From NCBI GenBank assembly GCA_024196135.1, contig JAMQCK010001253.1:1-10397 (forward strand): a DNA stretch of 10,397 bases, given 5' to 3'. The notes below the pieces were generated by a model. It was given only the letters and a program-made list of their open reading frames with translations. It did no database searches and was not told the DNA's origin. Positions 1-7,914 of this stretch are shown here, piece by piece. Position numbers and translations under genes: made by a program. This stretch comes from Pleurotus ostreatus/Saccharomyces cerevisiae fusant (taxonomy: Eukaryota > Opisthokonta). Position 1 is the first letter of the stretch; each line of letters opens with the position of its first letter.

Positions 1-684
1 TCCCCACGTCTCGGCCAGCTTCTCTCGCGTCTGTGCGACCTTCGCTAACACATCCACCCCGAGGTCACGACCCTCGCGGACCGTAGGCGGGTCGCAGCGT
101 CTGCAGAGTGTATTGAAAGCGTCGAATGCCCACGCCTTCTCGATGTCATACTGCTTATGAACGACAATCTTGCGCACGGGTTCTATTGGGAGAGAATCCA
201 GGCGCTTGATCGCGAGTTTCCGTATCGCTGCGAATTCCCATAAGGTCGAAAGCTTGAGGACGGCAAGCCAGTCATCGATTGTCTCCGCACTGAACTCGCC
301 GATGGTCCTGTTCGCGGCGTCAATAGGCGCCATGGGCATATCTGTAGTAGTACTTACAGCGGATACAGGACCCAGAGCAATTTCTCGAACTCCCTCGCCG
401 TGATACCCGCCAGCCGTAGCAGCGAGTCGTCGTCAGTGTAGGCCAGTGCGGGATACATATTCTCAAAAGCTCTGGAGTGCGGAGCGCGAAAGTGACCTGT
501 CCACAGTCGAAAGAGCGTGTCCGATACCTGATAAGAGCCCATGATCACTTGCATTCTCTAGCTTCGGGAGCAGACGACGCGGGCTTTCGCTCACCAGGAT
601 GCTGAGATTTCCGTCTTCAAAGTAGTAGTCCGGATGGCGATGGACGTTGGCCCTTCGACTATAGGCGGGTGGCGGTGGTACCAT
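1..684 (-). CDS. BTB/POZ domain protein, 3' end cut by window edge
   Basis: Three exons can be read on the minus strand: 684-595, 527-358 and 307-1. The introns, 594-528 (67 nt) and 357-308 (50 nt), are both GT-AG. They join in frame to 189 residues without a stop. After a short Pro-rich leader comes HPDYYFEDGNLSIL (17-30), then SDTLFRLW and EFEKLLWVLYP (76-86). This is the BTB core pattern common in Agaricomycetes: an opening strand pair, a helix carrying LFR, then a conserved LLWVLYP helix. A second helical part follows, with FSAETIDDWLAVLKLST, FAAIRKLAIKRL and VREGRDLGVDVLAKVA, which matches the region after the BTB core in these fungal proteins. BTB domains mediate dimerisation and often act as Cullin-3 adaptors; whether this one does is unknown. 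I chose ATG 684 because its context (ACCATGG, A at -3 and G at +4) is good and the leader length fits the family. The frame stays open upstream to ATGs at 792 and 807. The C-terminus is off the window. Confidence 0.87.
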
Positions 685-1380
685 GGTTATGAAGGTGACG
701 GGAAGAGAGAGGTCATAGTACGGCTCACGAGAGCCTCGCGCGCGTCTAGTAACGTGAGCTATCGTGTTATCACGTAAGCTAGACGAGTCCATTGACCATG
801 AGATCATGAGATCGAGCGCGGGTCTTTGGCGAGCGCAATGGCGTATAGCAGAGCCGTACAGTCGCGGCGCGCTCTTGGGGGAGAACGTGACTCTGGAGCC
901 CTATGTTCGGTCCACACGTCGATCCGGCAGAGTCCAATCTGGGTAGCAGCCGGTGACATTGATATCGGGCGCAAGGAATGGCTGGCAGGCGTTGGGAAGA
1001 CCTCGGCGCGAAGGACATGATGGAAGAAGAACCTCCGCTTGTATTTACAGTTGCTTGGCTGCGCACGTACGTTAGGCATGTGACGCAATTGTCACGGTTC
1101 GACTTCGACAAGACCGGGGTTGAATAACAACACATACACATGGTTGTAGAGTTCTTGGACTTCCAGCTAAGGCAAGCAGGAGCCAGGAGGTCTGGTGTGC
1201 CAATCTCAACCTGTTTCGCGGAGTTCCCAGCTCAGACGGTGATTTGCTCTGCCCCGATCAGGTATTACAATCGTCAACTAAGATATACTGGTATGTGTAG
1301 TGAGTCTATGTATGAACATGAGGGAGCATCGCGGCGTCGTGCACATAGCTGAGCATGATGCATAGAGTGGTAGAGGGGGT
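685..1380. other. Intergenic: BTB promoter side and hydrolase 3' side
   Basis: Both flanking genes are on the minus strand, so this stretch should hold the 3' UTR of the hydrolase (nearest 1380) and the promoter and leader of the BTB gene (nearest 685). Short open frames on both strands have no recognisable domain, good start or splice structure. Apart from the inverted repeat at 743-785 I see nothing specific. The BTB frame remains open to about 807, so a longer N-terminus is possible but not favoured. Confidence 0.6.
743..785. repeat. Inverted repeat upstream of BTB gene
   Basis: CGTCTAG (743-749) pairs with CTAGACG (779-785), and ACGTGA (752-757) pairs with TCACGT (770-775). A small internal bulge separates the two helices and 12 bases lie in the loop. 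It ends 58 bases upstream of the BTB start at 684. The inner arms are TCACGT half-sites of the kind bound by fungal bHLH or bZIP factors. It could be a protein-binding site or, if transcribed, a hairpin in the leader. No function is proven. Confidence 0.6.
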
Positions 1381-2569
1381 TTAAGCAAGGAAGGCGTAAA
1401 GCGAGAGCGCGCCAAGGGCGAACAACGACGGGATGGTAGCAGCCGCCGCGCCGTTGTCCTTCGCGTCAATCTGGTCCTCGTGGCCCGTCGCCTTCAGCGT
1501 GAACACGCGGAAGTGCTCGTTCGTCTCCTCCGGCTGGTCGTAGAAGACGGCGTGGCCGGCCTGGTCGACCTCGGTGTGCGTGATGAGGTCGTTCGGCCAG
1601 TACGCTTTCATCGTGTTGACGACCGCGCTACCGTTCAGGCGCTGCGTGTCCTGCGCACCGTTAATGGCAAGCAGCGGGATTGACGCGTCCTTCACGAGCT
1701 CCTTCATCTTGTCCGAGTCCTGCTGCCGGGTGATGACGAGCTTGGTGACCTCGGACGGCTCCGCGGCGGCGACGCCGATGAGCGCGGCCTTGTAGTCGAA
1801 GGGCACGGTCTTCGGGTCGTAGAACAGGCTGTCCTCGAACGAGATCGCGTTCTTCTTCCACTGGTCGGTGTCATTGGAGACCTGCATGCCGGGGACGATC
1901 TGGAGCGTGGACTCGGAGACGACCTCGGCGAGGACGTCGCCGATGTAGGGGATGGCGGCGATGGAGATGTAACCGGAGATGGCGTCCGTACCAAGGTTGA
2001 CGACGATGTCAGTGAGCATCGCGCCGCCGAGGGACCTGAGAGGATTGTTAGTCGAGATATTGGGGAAGGTGGCAGACGACGACATACCAGGCAGCGAAGA
2101 CGGGCTTCTCGACCTTGAAGGCATCCAGGACGGCCTTGAAGTCGTTTGCGTAAAGCTCAGACTTGTGCCCATCCTCGGTGGCGTTCATCGCGCTCTGGCC
2201 GTGCCCGCGGGGGTCCATGCGAATCTGAGGATCACAAGGTCAGAAATAAAATATATGGGACGCGAAACGAGAGTAGCATACCATGTAGAGCTGCTCGCGC
2301 ATGGTCTGGTCCTCGAACTGCTTGTCGAACGAAATCGTGCTGAGCGTGTAACCGGGGACGAGGACGATGGGCGGGTTGGACGGGTCGCCGACCGCCTCCG
2401 CGTAGATCTGCGCGCCGTCGCTCGACCGGACGAACTTCGCGACGATCTGGTCGGGGCCAATGCCCGCGTCGTGCACATCCTTGTCCGCGTCGACAAGCGA
2501 GGTGGGGACGTTGGCGACGGTAGCGAGCGCCGCGGTGGCGAGGGCAGGGATAATAGCGAACGACAGCAT
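1381..2569 (-). CDS. Secreted, probably GPI-anchored alpha/beta hydrolase
   Basis: Exons 2569-2282, 2224-2088 and 2035-1381 encode 359 residues. Introns are 2281-2225 (57 nt) and 2087-2036 (52 nt), both GT-AG. Residues 1-19 are a hydrophobic signal peptide. The fold is the AB hydrolase 1 type: oxyanion-loop segment VLVPGY (69-74), then RMDPRGHGQS (98-107), nucleophile elbow AWSLGG with Ser143, acid Asp271 in INGAQD, and His303 in QAGHAVF. The spacing fits a complete catalytic triad, so it is probably an active serine hydrolase (esterase or lipase-like); the substrate cannot be told. Sequons NAT (110), NDT (196) and NGS (276) suit the secretory route. The C-terminus has DNGAAAA followed by an uncharged hydrophobic tail ending at 359, which looks like a GPI-attachment signal with the omega site near 336-338. 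The elbow starts with Ala rather than the usual Gly. The second intron splits the Trp142 codon, next to the nucleophile. ATG 2569 has A at -3 and directly opens the signal peptide; the frame continues upstream, but as a Pro/His-rich stretch typical of a leader. Confidence 0.9.
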
Positions 2570-2695
2570 TGTTCGAGTTAGAAAGTGAGTGTCGTGAAAA
2601 GAATGGTAGTGAGAAGGTGAAGGGTATGAGCTAGGCTCCAGTCGTCGGTGAGCGGAGAGGGCTGGAGGATGAGGATGACGGTGAGCAGGGGGCCG

Positions 2696-2706
2696 CCTTT
2701 TATTTC
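2696..2706 (-). promoter_or_regulatory. Possible TATA-like element of the hydrolase gene
   Basis: On the minus strand this reads GAAATAAAAGG, an A/T-rich element about 127-137 bases upstream of the hydrolase ATG. It stands out against GC-rich surroundings, and its spacing leaves room for a leader of roughly 100 bases. It is assigned by position and base composition only. Confidence 0.35.
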
Positions 2707-3242
2707 TTGGCGTGGCGGGAGGCAGGTGGACGTGTGTGAGTAGGTGTGCAAGGTGTGTAGGCTTCTTCTCCACGTTTATGGCGGACGAATTGGGGCGCAG
2801 TCTTGCCGCCTCCCGGTGGCGGAGTGTCCGGAGCGAGAGCAGGCCAGCGTTTACGCCAGCAACCTGCCAACTCCCTGGTTGGACTTGTCGAAGTTGATGC
2901 GTTGGGCGCTAATGTGATCCTTTAGGTCCGCAAAAACAAGGCCAGTCCCTGGCGGGGTGTACAGCGGAATGGTGTGCGAGGTGAGGAAAACCACTCGTGA
3001 AGCCCACGATGCTACGAAATAAATGGGGTAAAAGTGCGCTACACGCGGCGAGAAAAGTCCACAAAGAAGTCCTCCGAAGTCCAGCACAGGCCTCACATTC
3101 TTCGTATTCCCCCGACGGGTCGGCGCGGCTGAGGCTCTGGTAAGGGAAAACCTGGACGTAAGCAGGATCGTCGGGAGTAGCCAGGGCACATCAGCGTCTC
3201 TTTCCGCTAGTTTCCGGGTAACTGTGGCCAAGGGATCAGCGC

Positions 3243-3346
3243 GAGTGGGCGATTGAATGGATGGCAGGAATAAGCCGCCGCTCTCACCACGTTTCGTGAA
3301 GTTGAACTTCACATGCGCCATTCATGTACGCAGTAGCCGCCCACTC
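3243..3346. repeat. Nested inverted repeat with perfect 17 bp palindrome
   Basis: The centre is a perfect palindrome, GTGAAGTT-G-AACTTCAC (3296-3312). Outside it, TGAATGG (3254-3260) matches CCATTCA (3318-3324), and GAGTGGGCG (3243-3251) matches CGCCCACTC (3338-3346). The three arm pairs are in nested order, but the left spacer is longer than the right, so it is not a clean hairpin. No target-site duplication was seen at the ends. Confidence 0.55.
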
Positions 3347-4120
3347 CGAACTCCGTTGGCCAACTTGGGCAGAGTAAGCCTGGTCGTTGCGGCGTGGAGA
3401 CCTCGGGCCCGTTTCCATCCATGGACTCCGACATTCCGCCTGCTTACTCTTCGTGGGGTGGTTGAATGCGCTTCTGGGGGTATACGTACTTTGTTGGGAA
3501 GTTACCGACAGCTTGTCGAGCTTCTAGAGGGAAATCAGGCCCTGCATGCTTGTTATACTGCCAGTGAGTCCGCCCTCCGCCGATGACACTGGCTCCACAA
3601 GCGATCGGCGACAAGTCCCAGAGCTGCCTGAAGGTGAGCAGGAGGCTCATCTGGGGATCGATTTTCACAAGCCGCCGCAGTGTCAGACTATAGCCAGAGT
3701 TAAGCATAGTCCACGTAAACTATTTTCATCTGAATGACGGGACTTGCGACGCAGATAAGAACTGGCATATAATGAGCACGATGAGAGTTAGTTGCAAGCT
3801 GTGGCGTGAGAAATTCGCTTCCCATTATGGAAAGCCTTGTTCAAGCCCGTGGTGGCTGCGTCGGCGTTCAAACCTTGGCCGCGTACTTTCAAGTAACCCT
3901 TTGTACATCCCTCGACTGCATTATGCTGCGATATAGATGACAATCGATCCCCTCAAGTTTCCTTCGAACGCTGAGTATTGTCCTAAAGGCTCAGAGGTAG
4001 GTCAGGCGTCTCCGCCCCGACGTCATGGTCTGCGTCGACGCTGGTGGCCCGGGGAAACCCATACAGTGGAGTATGCAAGGTACATTGGAGCCAGCACAGT
4101 ACATGAGGACCGCGATGCCG

Positions 4121-4159
4121 ACCTGCTCTCCACCTTACTTCCTTCTCTCATCTCTACTT
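4121..4159 (+). promoter_or_regulatory. Pyrimidine-rich tract before the 4165 start
   Basis: This stretch is almost wholly C and T on the plus strand and ends six bases before the ATG at 4165. CT-rich tracts just upstream of transcription starts are common in filamentous fungal promoters, so transcription may start close to it with a short leader. A CRE-like ACGTCA (4020-4025) lies about 140 bases upstream of the ATG. The role is inferred from position. Confidence 0.4.
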
Positions 4160-4164
4160 GAGCT

Positions 4165-6037
4165 ATGGCTACGACTTTCGACAAGTCCCTTCCAACGAAT
4201 CCTTCTCGAGAACGGCCAGGCAAGACTATGACTTCGCCTGCGCGAGAGGATCAGGCTGCCTCTCAAAATGAACCTCTATCATCACCACCACCGACTACAC
4301 CCTCATCTCTCGGTCTCGATATATCGGGATCGTTTCCGGAGCACTGTGGCGCCAGCGCTCAACCGCCTGAGTCCTTGTCGAGCCTCATACCGTCGCAAGA
4401 TGAAGTCCAGCGAGTACTCAATCTCGTCAAGCAATACTTGCCTACGCAGATCTCTACTATCCTAGGTGAGCGGTCCCTCTACAGCTACACGGAAGTACGC
4501 AGTGCTGACCGCTGAGCAGCAAATCCCACAGCAACGTCAGACTCTGACCCACACGTTGCAGAAATCGATAACAACATTGACTCTCTACCATCGCATCTTC
4601 CGGAGGATAGCATCGCGACAGTGACGCAGAAATGCCCGCCCGCCGCCCGTCGCTCCCTCAGCGGTTCCAGTACCGCAGCGAACGATGGCTTCGTAACCAG
4701 CACATCTGCGTCCAGCGCTGCAGGAACGCCCGACATCGACAAAGCCACAGTAAGAACTCTCTCTTTGATTTTGACCGCTCTAATCTCCCCATGCTGACGG
4801 ATCTCAGATTATCCTTGCCTTCCCCAGCACCATCGAGCGCCGCTTCACGGACTTGTACGCCTCCGATCGGGCGACAGACGGGCATGGTACGTCCTCCGAG
4901 CGAGGTACTACCGGGACGAGCTCCCTGGGGCGAGCTACCACCACGGCAGACACCACTACCTCGGGCGGTCATACCACCAGTACCTCGGCGGGCCATACCA
5001 CGTCGACAAACGGCCTCTCCCATCACGCTGACGATGGGCATTCTGCGCCCAGTGACGCGCCAATTCTGCAGAATGACGGGCGCGCCGACCGTGTCTCCCT
5101 CTACGACGTCCATCGTCCGGCCAAGAAGGGTACGGCCAGCACGTGGCTCTCGTCGCGCGAGCGCGTCGACTCGCCGCTCGCATCGTCGTTGTACGCGGAT
5201 GCGGGGCATTCGACGTTGAGTGACGATTATAATGGCCTGAATGTCCATGCTGGCAGGTTCGACCCCAGCAGGAGACCCGGCTTCGGCCCACGCACGTCGA
5301 GCATGATGGGCGTTCTGTCTAGGTCCAGTTCCGCCTTCATGTCTTCAGGCTACGGCGACTCGCCTGGTCCGGGAGGTGCCGACTCGCCGGCCCAGGGCAC
5401 GAGCATAGAGGGACACGTCGGACACTCGAGTGCGAGTTCATCCACACCCGCCGCCCACAGCCTCGACGCGCCGAACTCACTGCCGATATCGACCGCGCCG
5501 AGCTCGCTGCCTACGTCGACTGCCGCTGACGCGGGGCACTCCAGCTACGGCTTCGACGATTCGCAGACAGGCGACGGCTCGCTCGCAGATCACGGGCACG
5601 ACAATCATGCGCGCGGCGACTCCCTGCGGGACGACGCGTCGTGGCGGACGCTCGCTGGTTCGCCGGCTGGGTATGCGTATGGCGACGACGGGGCGCATGA
5701 GGATATTGCGGTTGACGCTGGCGAGGACAAGGCGCTGCCCACGACCAAGCACCACCACGAATGTCCCGTGATTCAACGTCTGGAGGCGAGACATCATCGC
5801 GAGGATACGCTGGGCACGCATCCCAAGGAGCTATCGGCGATGCAGCAGGACGAGGATGCTAAGGCGGAAACGCGGCTGAAGCACGCGAAGGAGCCCTCTG
5901 CACCGAAGAACGATTCCCCAACGATGCGCGTGAGGTTCTCCGACCGGCTGCACGGCGAGGCGAAGATATTGACGGGAAAGCTCGCGCGGAAGGAGGGTAG
6001 GGTGGAGGAGGGAAGGCGGATTATGGGGAGGGCGTAA
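4165..6037 (+). CDS. Ser/Thr/His-rich low-complexity protein, unknown function
   Basis: Exons 4165-4465, 4520-4749 and 4808-6037 give 586 residues. Introns 4466-4519 (54 nt) and 4750-4807 (58 nt) are GT-AG and both contain a CTGAC branch-like motif. A TGA lies in frame six bases before the ATG, so the start cannot move upstream within this exon. Residues 1-75 are Pro/Ser-rich. EVQRVLNLVKQYLPTQIST (80-98) looks helical. Most of exon 3 is disordered, rich in Ser, Thr, Asp, Gly and His, with a recurring Gly-His-Ser/Thr motif (for example at 231-233, 239-241 and 254-256, and several more). The last 36 residues (551-586) form a basic helical block with GEAKILTGKL and EEGRRIMGR. From memory, similar lysine/glutamate-rich tails occur in other basidiomycete hypothetical proteins. 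There is no signal peptide, membrane segment or catalytic motif, so I assign no function. A GTACGT inside exon 3 (about 4888) could act as a weak donor, but reading through is in frame. Confidence 0.77.
4958..5005 (+). repeat. Two tandem 24-nt units coding TS(G/A)GHTTS
   Basis: Units 4958-4981 and 4982-5005 are adjacent. They encode Thr-Ser-Gly-Gly-His-Thr-Thr-Ser and Thr-Ser-Ala-Gly-His-Thr-Thr-Ser. The bases differ at several third positions, so this is an older duplication that kept its protein sequence rather than a fresh slippage event. Further Gly-His-Ser copies downstream are more diverged. Confidence 0.75.
5474..5527 (+). repeat. Two tandem 27-nt units coding (N/S)SLP(I/T)STA
   Basis: Units 5474-5500 and 5501-5527 encode NSLPISTAP and SSLPTSTAA in the same gene. 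It is a second, separate short duplication in the disordered region, again diverged at DNA level but similar in protein. It supports growth of this protein by local repeats. Confidence 0.7.
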
Positions 6038-6443
6038 TTGTGAGGAGGATGTAGGAAGGTCTGGGACGAAAAGGATGGCATAGGGCAATGGATAGGAAAA
6101 ACAAACAGTGTACAATATAATTGCAGGATCTTGACTCACTGGGTAGAGGTCGATATGGTCGTCGAACGCTCAGGAATGAAGCACAAAACATGTCTATAGT
6201 AAGCATTAAGCACCTCATAGTAGGGTCGGGTATAGGTAATGCATCGAGGGTATTGAGTGTGAACGCCTGTAAAAGGGACGTTAGCGCTGGACGCAGGGAA
6301 GCTCAGGACTGCGAAGAGGTGCCAGCTCAGACCCGAAATCTCGTCATGCGCGGAAGCGCTATCAGGGCTTGACTTCTGATGTATTCATCCTTGCAGGCAA
6401 CAGGTTGCTGGGGTTTGCAGGGAAATGTGTACACTCACAGGTG
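6038..6443. other. Convergent 3' intergenic region
   Basis: The 4165 gene (plus) and the dynactin gene (minus) end toward each other across about 400 bases. It should hold both 3' UTRs. A TGTACAATATAAT stretch (about 6109-6121) resembles fungal A/T-rich 3'-end signals for the plus-strand gene. No coding region, tRNA or repeat was recognised. Overlapping antisense 3' UTRs are possible but not visible in sequence. Confidence 0.55.
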
Positions 6444-7229
6444 TTACCGCGCACTCTCGGGATAAGGCTGGAAGCGTTGGTAGAACTCCTTCGTGTAGGA
6501 TTCGACGAGCTCCTGTGTTGTCTCGGGAAGATCTTCCAGGAAGTGACCTACAGCAGAGTGTACGTTAGTTCGATCCTGAACTTCACGAAGGAGCGTGCGC
6601 ACCTGGTGTGCCGCCGAAGAGCGCTAGCGCTGGGATGACGGTGTTTGGTGGTATGATCGTGTTGTCTGCTATCTTCGCGCAGTCCTTGATGATGGTGAAC
6701 TTGCCCTGCAGACCCTGTTAGCATCCAGACAGCGGCAAGGGACAAAGAGACGTACGATCACGCAGTTCTTCCCGATCTCAACATAGTTCCCTATGGTCGC
6801 TGCCTCCACTATCGTGTTCGCGCCCACATGTACGTGGTCACCGATCTTCATGGGATAGTAGTTGAAGTTGCCGCGATACGTCTTATACGGTGGTCTGCCC
6901 GACGCGTCAGTTACACAAAGAACACGCGTTCAGCGCCTTTCAACGCACCTCATCACGCATCCCTCGCCGACCAAGCAGTACCTTCCGAGAGATATAACGA
7001 CAGCATGGCCGGGCCCAGTTCGTCTGAGGTCTCCGCGGATTACTGCATTGCCGGAGATGATGGTCTTCCCGCCGAGGATGATGTTTTGGGGGCCGGCGAT
7101 GGTCGCGCGGCGCGAGACTTTGTTGCCTGTGTCCTACTGAGCATTCACGATTCGTGTCGTGCTAAGAGGAAAGGGAGATAGACGCACAGTTTCGATGAAT
7201 TCGCCCTTGGAGTAGTAGATGGGATCCAT
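6444..7229 (-). CDS. DCTN5: Dynactin subunit 5 (p25), hexapeptide-repeat protein
   Basis: Five exons (7229-7188, 7133-6949, 6894-6756, 6705-6603, 6547-6444) encode 190 residues; animal p25 is about 180. Introns are 54, 54, 50 and 55 nt, all GT-AG, with CTGAC or CTAAC branch-like motifs in introns 2 to 4. The protein starts MDPIYYSKGEFIETDTGNK, matching the p25 N-terminus, followed by left-handed beta-helix hexapeptide turns: NIILGGKTIISGNAVIRGDL (31-50), GRYCLVGEGCVMRPPYK, MKIGDHVHVGANTIVEAATI (from 91), GNYVEIGKNCVIGKFTIIKD, then ADNTIIPPNTVIP. It ends in the family's helical tail, DLPETTQELVESYTKEFYQ. p25 sits in the pointed-end complex of dynactin; in Aspergillus nidulans it is needed for dynein to engage early endosomes. 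Compared with animal p25, a loop of about nine extra residues lies at 51-62 (RRTGPGHAVVIS). The start at 7229 has A at -3. It is convergent with the 4165 gene and divergent from the 7915 gene. Confidence 0.95.
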
Positions 7230-7914
7230 ATTGATTGAGTCGCTGGCCGGAAGGTGATGGTAGGAGGCAAGCGCCGAGTTCCTGATCTACGCTTGTCTCC
7301 TACCTTGATCTCGACGCGTTCGACACTCCCTGTCCCTTCGTTGCAATTACAGGTGTGCTTTCTCTGAAATCTCTACCCTATACAAGATTAGCTTGGGAGG
7401 CGGACGCTCCCCCGGAATGGTCTTCCTTACAGACGACGATTCTTGTCTGCACCATTGCGAATGCCCAAGAAGTATCTTTTCTCGTAGCAATAGCAATACA
7501 ACAGGTGCCATCTCCTGCGACTTATCGAAGGTCAGAGGCGCCTAAGAAAGGCTCACTGTCGACATGGTCTACATACGAGACCTCCCTTGGTGCGTGCATC
7601 TCCCTTTGTGACCTACTTAACTTTATCTTCCCTTTGAGCGGGAATCGCCCACCTTTCATCTTATCGTACCTGATGTCTTCAGCGTGGACCTCTTCAGATG
7701 GACACATAAGGAACGCATGCCACTGCCACCCTCCACGGAGCTCTCGTCTCTACCCACTGCGCGACCTTTCTGAAGCGTCTCGATCTCCCTTGTCCTACGC
7801 AGGCCTTCCACGCTATCCAATTCGCTCTCTCGCACTATACCCGGCACCTATCGTACTCACGCTGTGCACCTCTTCTCTTGTTACGTCGCCCAGTCCGCCA
7901 CAGATACCCCGACC
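7230..7914. promoter_or_regulatory. Divergent promoter between p25 and the 7915 gene
   Basis: This stretch serves two genes pointing away from each other. On the p25 side it holds the 7259-7304 inverted repeat. On the plus side it becomes pyrimidine-rich from about 7720, with a CCAAT box at 7817-7821 and a TATA-like CTATAC (about 7834) near the 7915 start. A plus-strand open frame from 7355 to 7945 crosses the region but has no recognisable domain and runs in another frame into the true gene, so I treat it as non-coding. Confidence 0.6.
7259..7304. repeat. Strong inverted repeat upstream of dynactin p25 gene
   Basis: GGTAGGAGGCAAGCG (7259-7273) pairs with CGCTTGTCTCCTACC (7290-7304), 14 of 15 positions matching, with a 16-base loop. 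The one exception, 7267/7296, is a G-T wobble on the plus strand and a C-A mismatch on the minus strand. It ends 29 bases before the dynactin ATG (7229), so it lies in that gene's leader or core promoter. It may be a dimer-binding site or a leader hairpin that slows scanning. Confidence 0.7.

Larger units (their letters stand above)
2570..4164. other. 1.6 kb gene-free stretch with two divergent promoters
   Basis: The hydrolase (minus) and the 4165 gene (plus) point away from each other, so both promoters lie here. Open frames at 2851-3321 (minus), 3257-3586 (plus) and 3444-3707 (minus) overlap each other and show no domain, no good start context and no coherent splicing. Base composition is more even than in the genes. 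No transposon ends, tRNA or low-copy domain remnant was recognised. It is long for such a compact locus, so it could hide a non-coding RNA, a decayed gene or an unusual small gene; I cannot show any of these. Confidence 0.55.

Noticed and set aside
685..807. Longer N-terminus of the BTB protein from ATG 807 or 792
   Set aside because: The frame is open, but ATG 684 has the better context and gives the usual short leader before the HPDYYF motif; the extension also contains the inverted repeat.
1979..2581. 200-codon plus-strand open frame across the hydrolase
   Set aside because: Lies antisense to well-supported hydrolase exons and crosses their introns; composition is a shadow of the real gene.
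2851..3321. 156-codon minus-strand open frame in the gene-free region
   Set aside because: Mixed composition without any domain, signal or conserved motif, no supporting splice sites, and it overlaps equally poor frames on the other strand.
3866..3874. GTTCAAACC resembling a tRNA T-loop
   Set aside because: Flanking bases do not form a T-stem, and no matching acceptor, D or anticodon arms are found around it.
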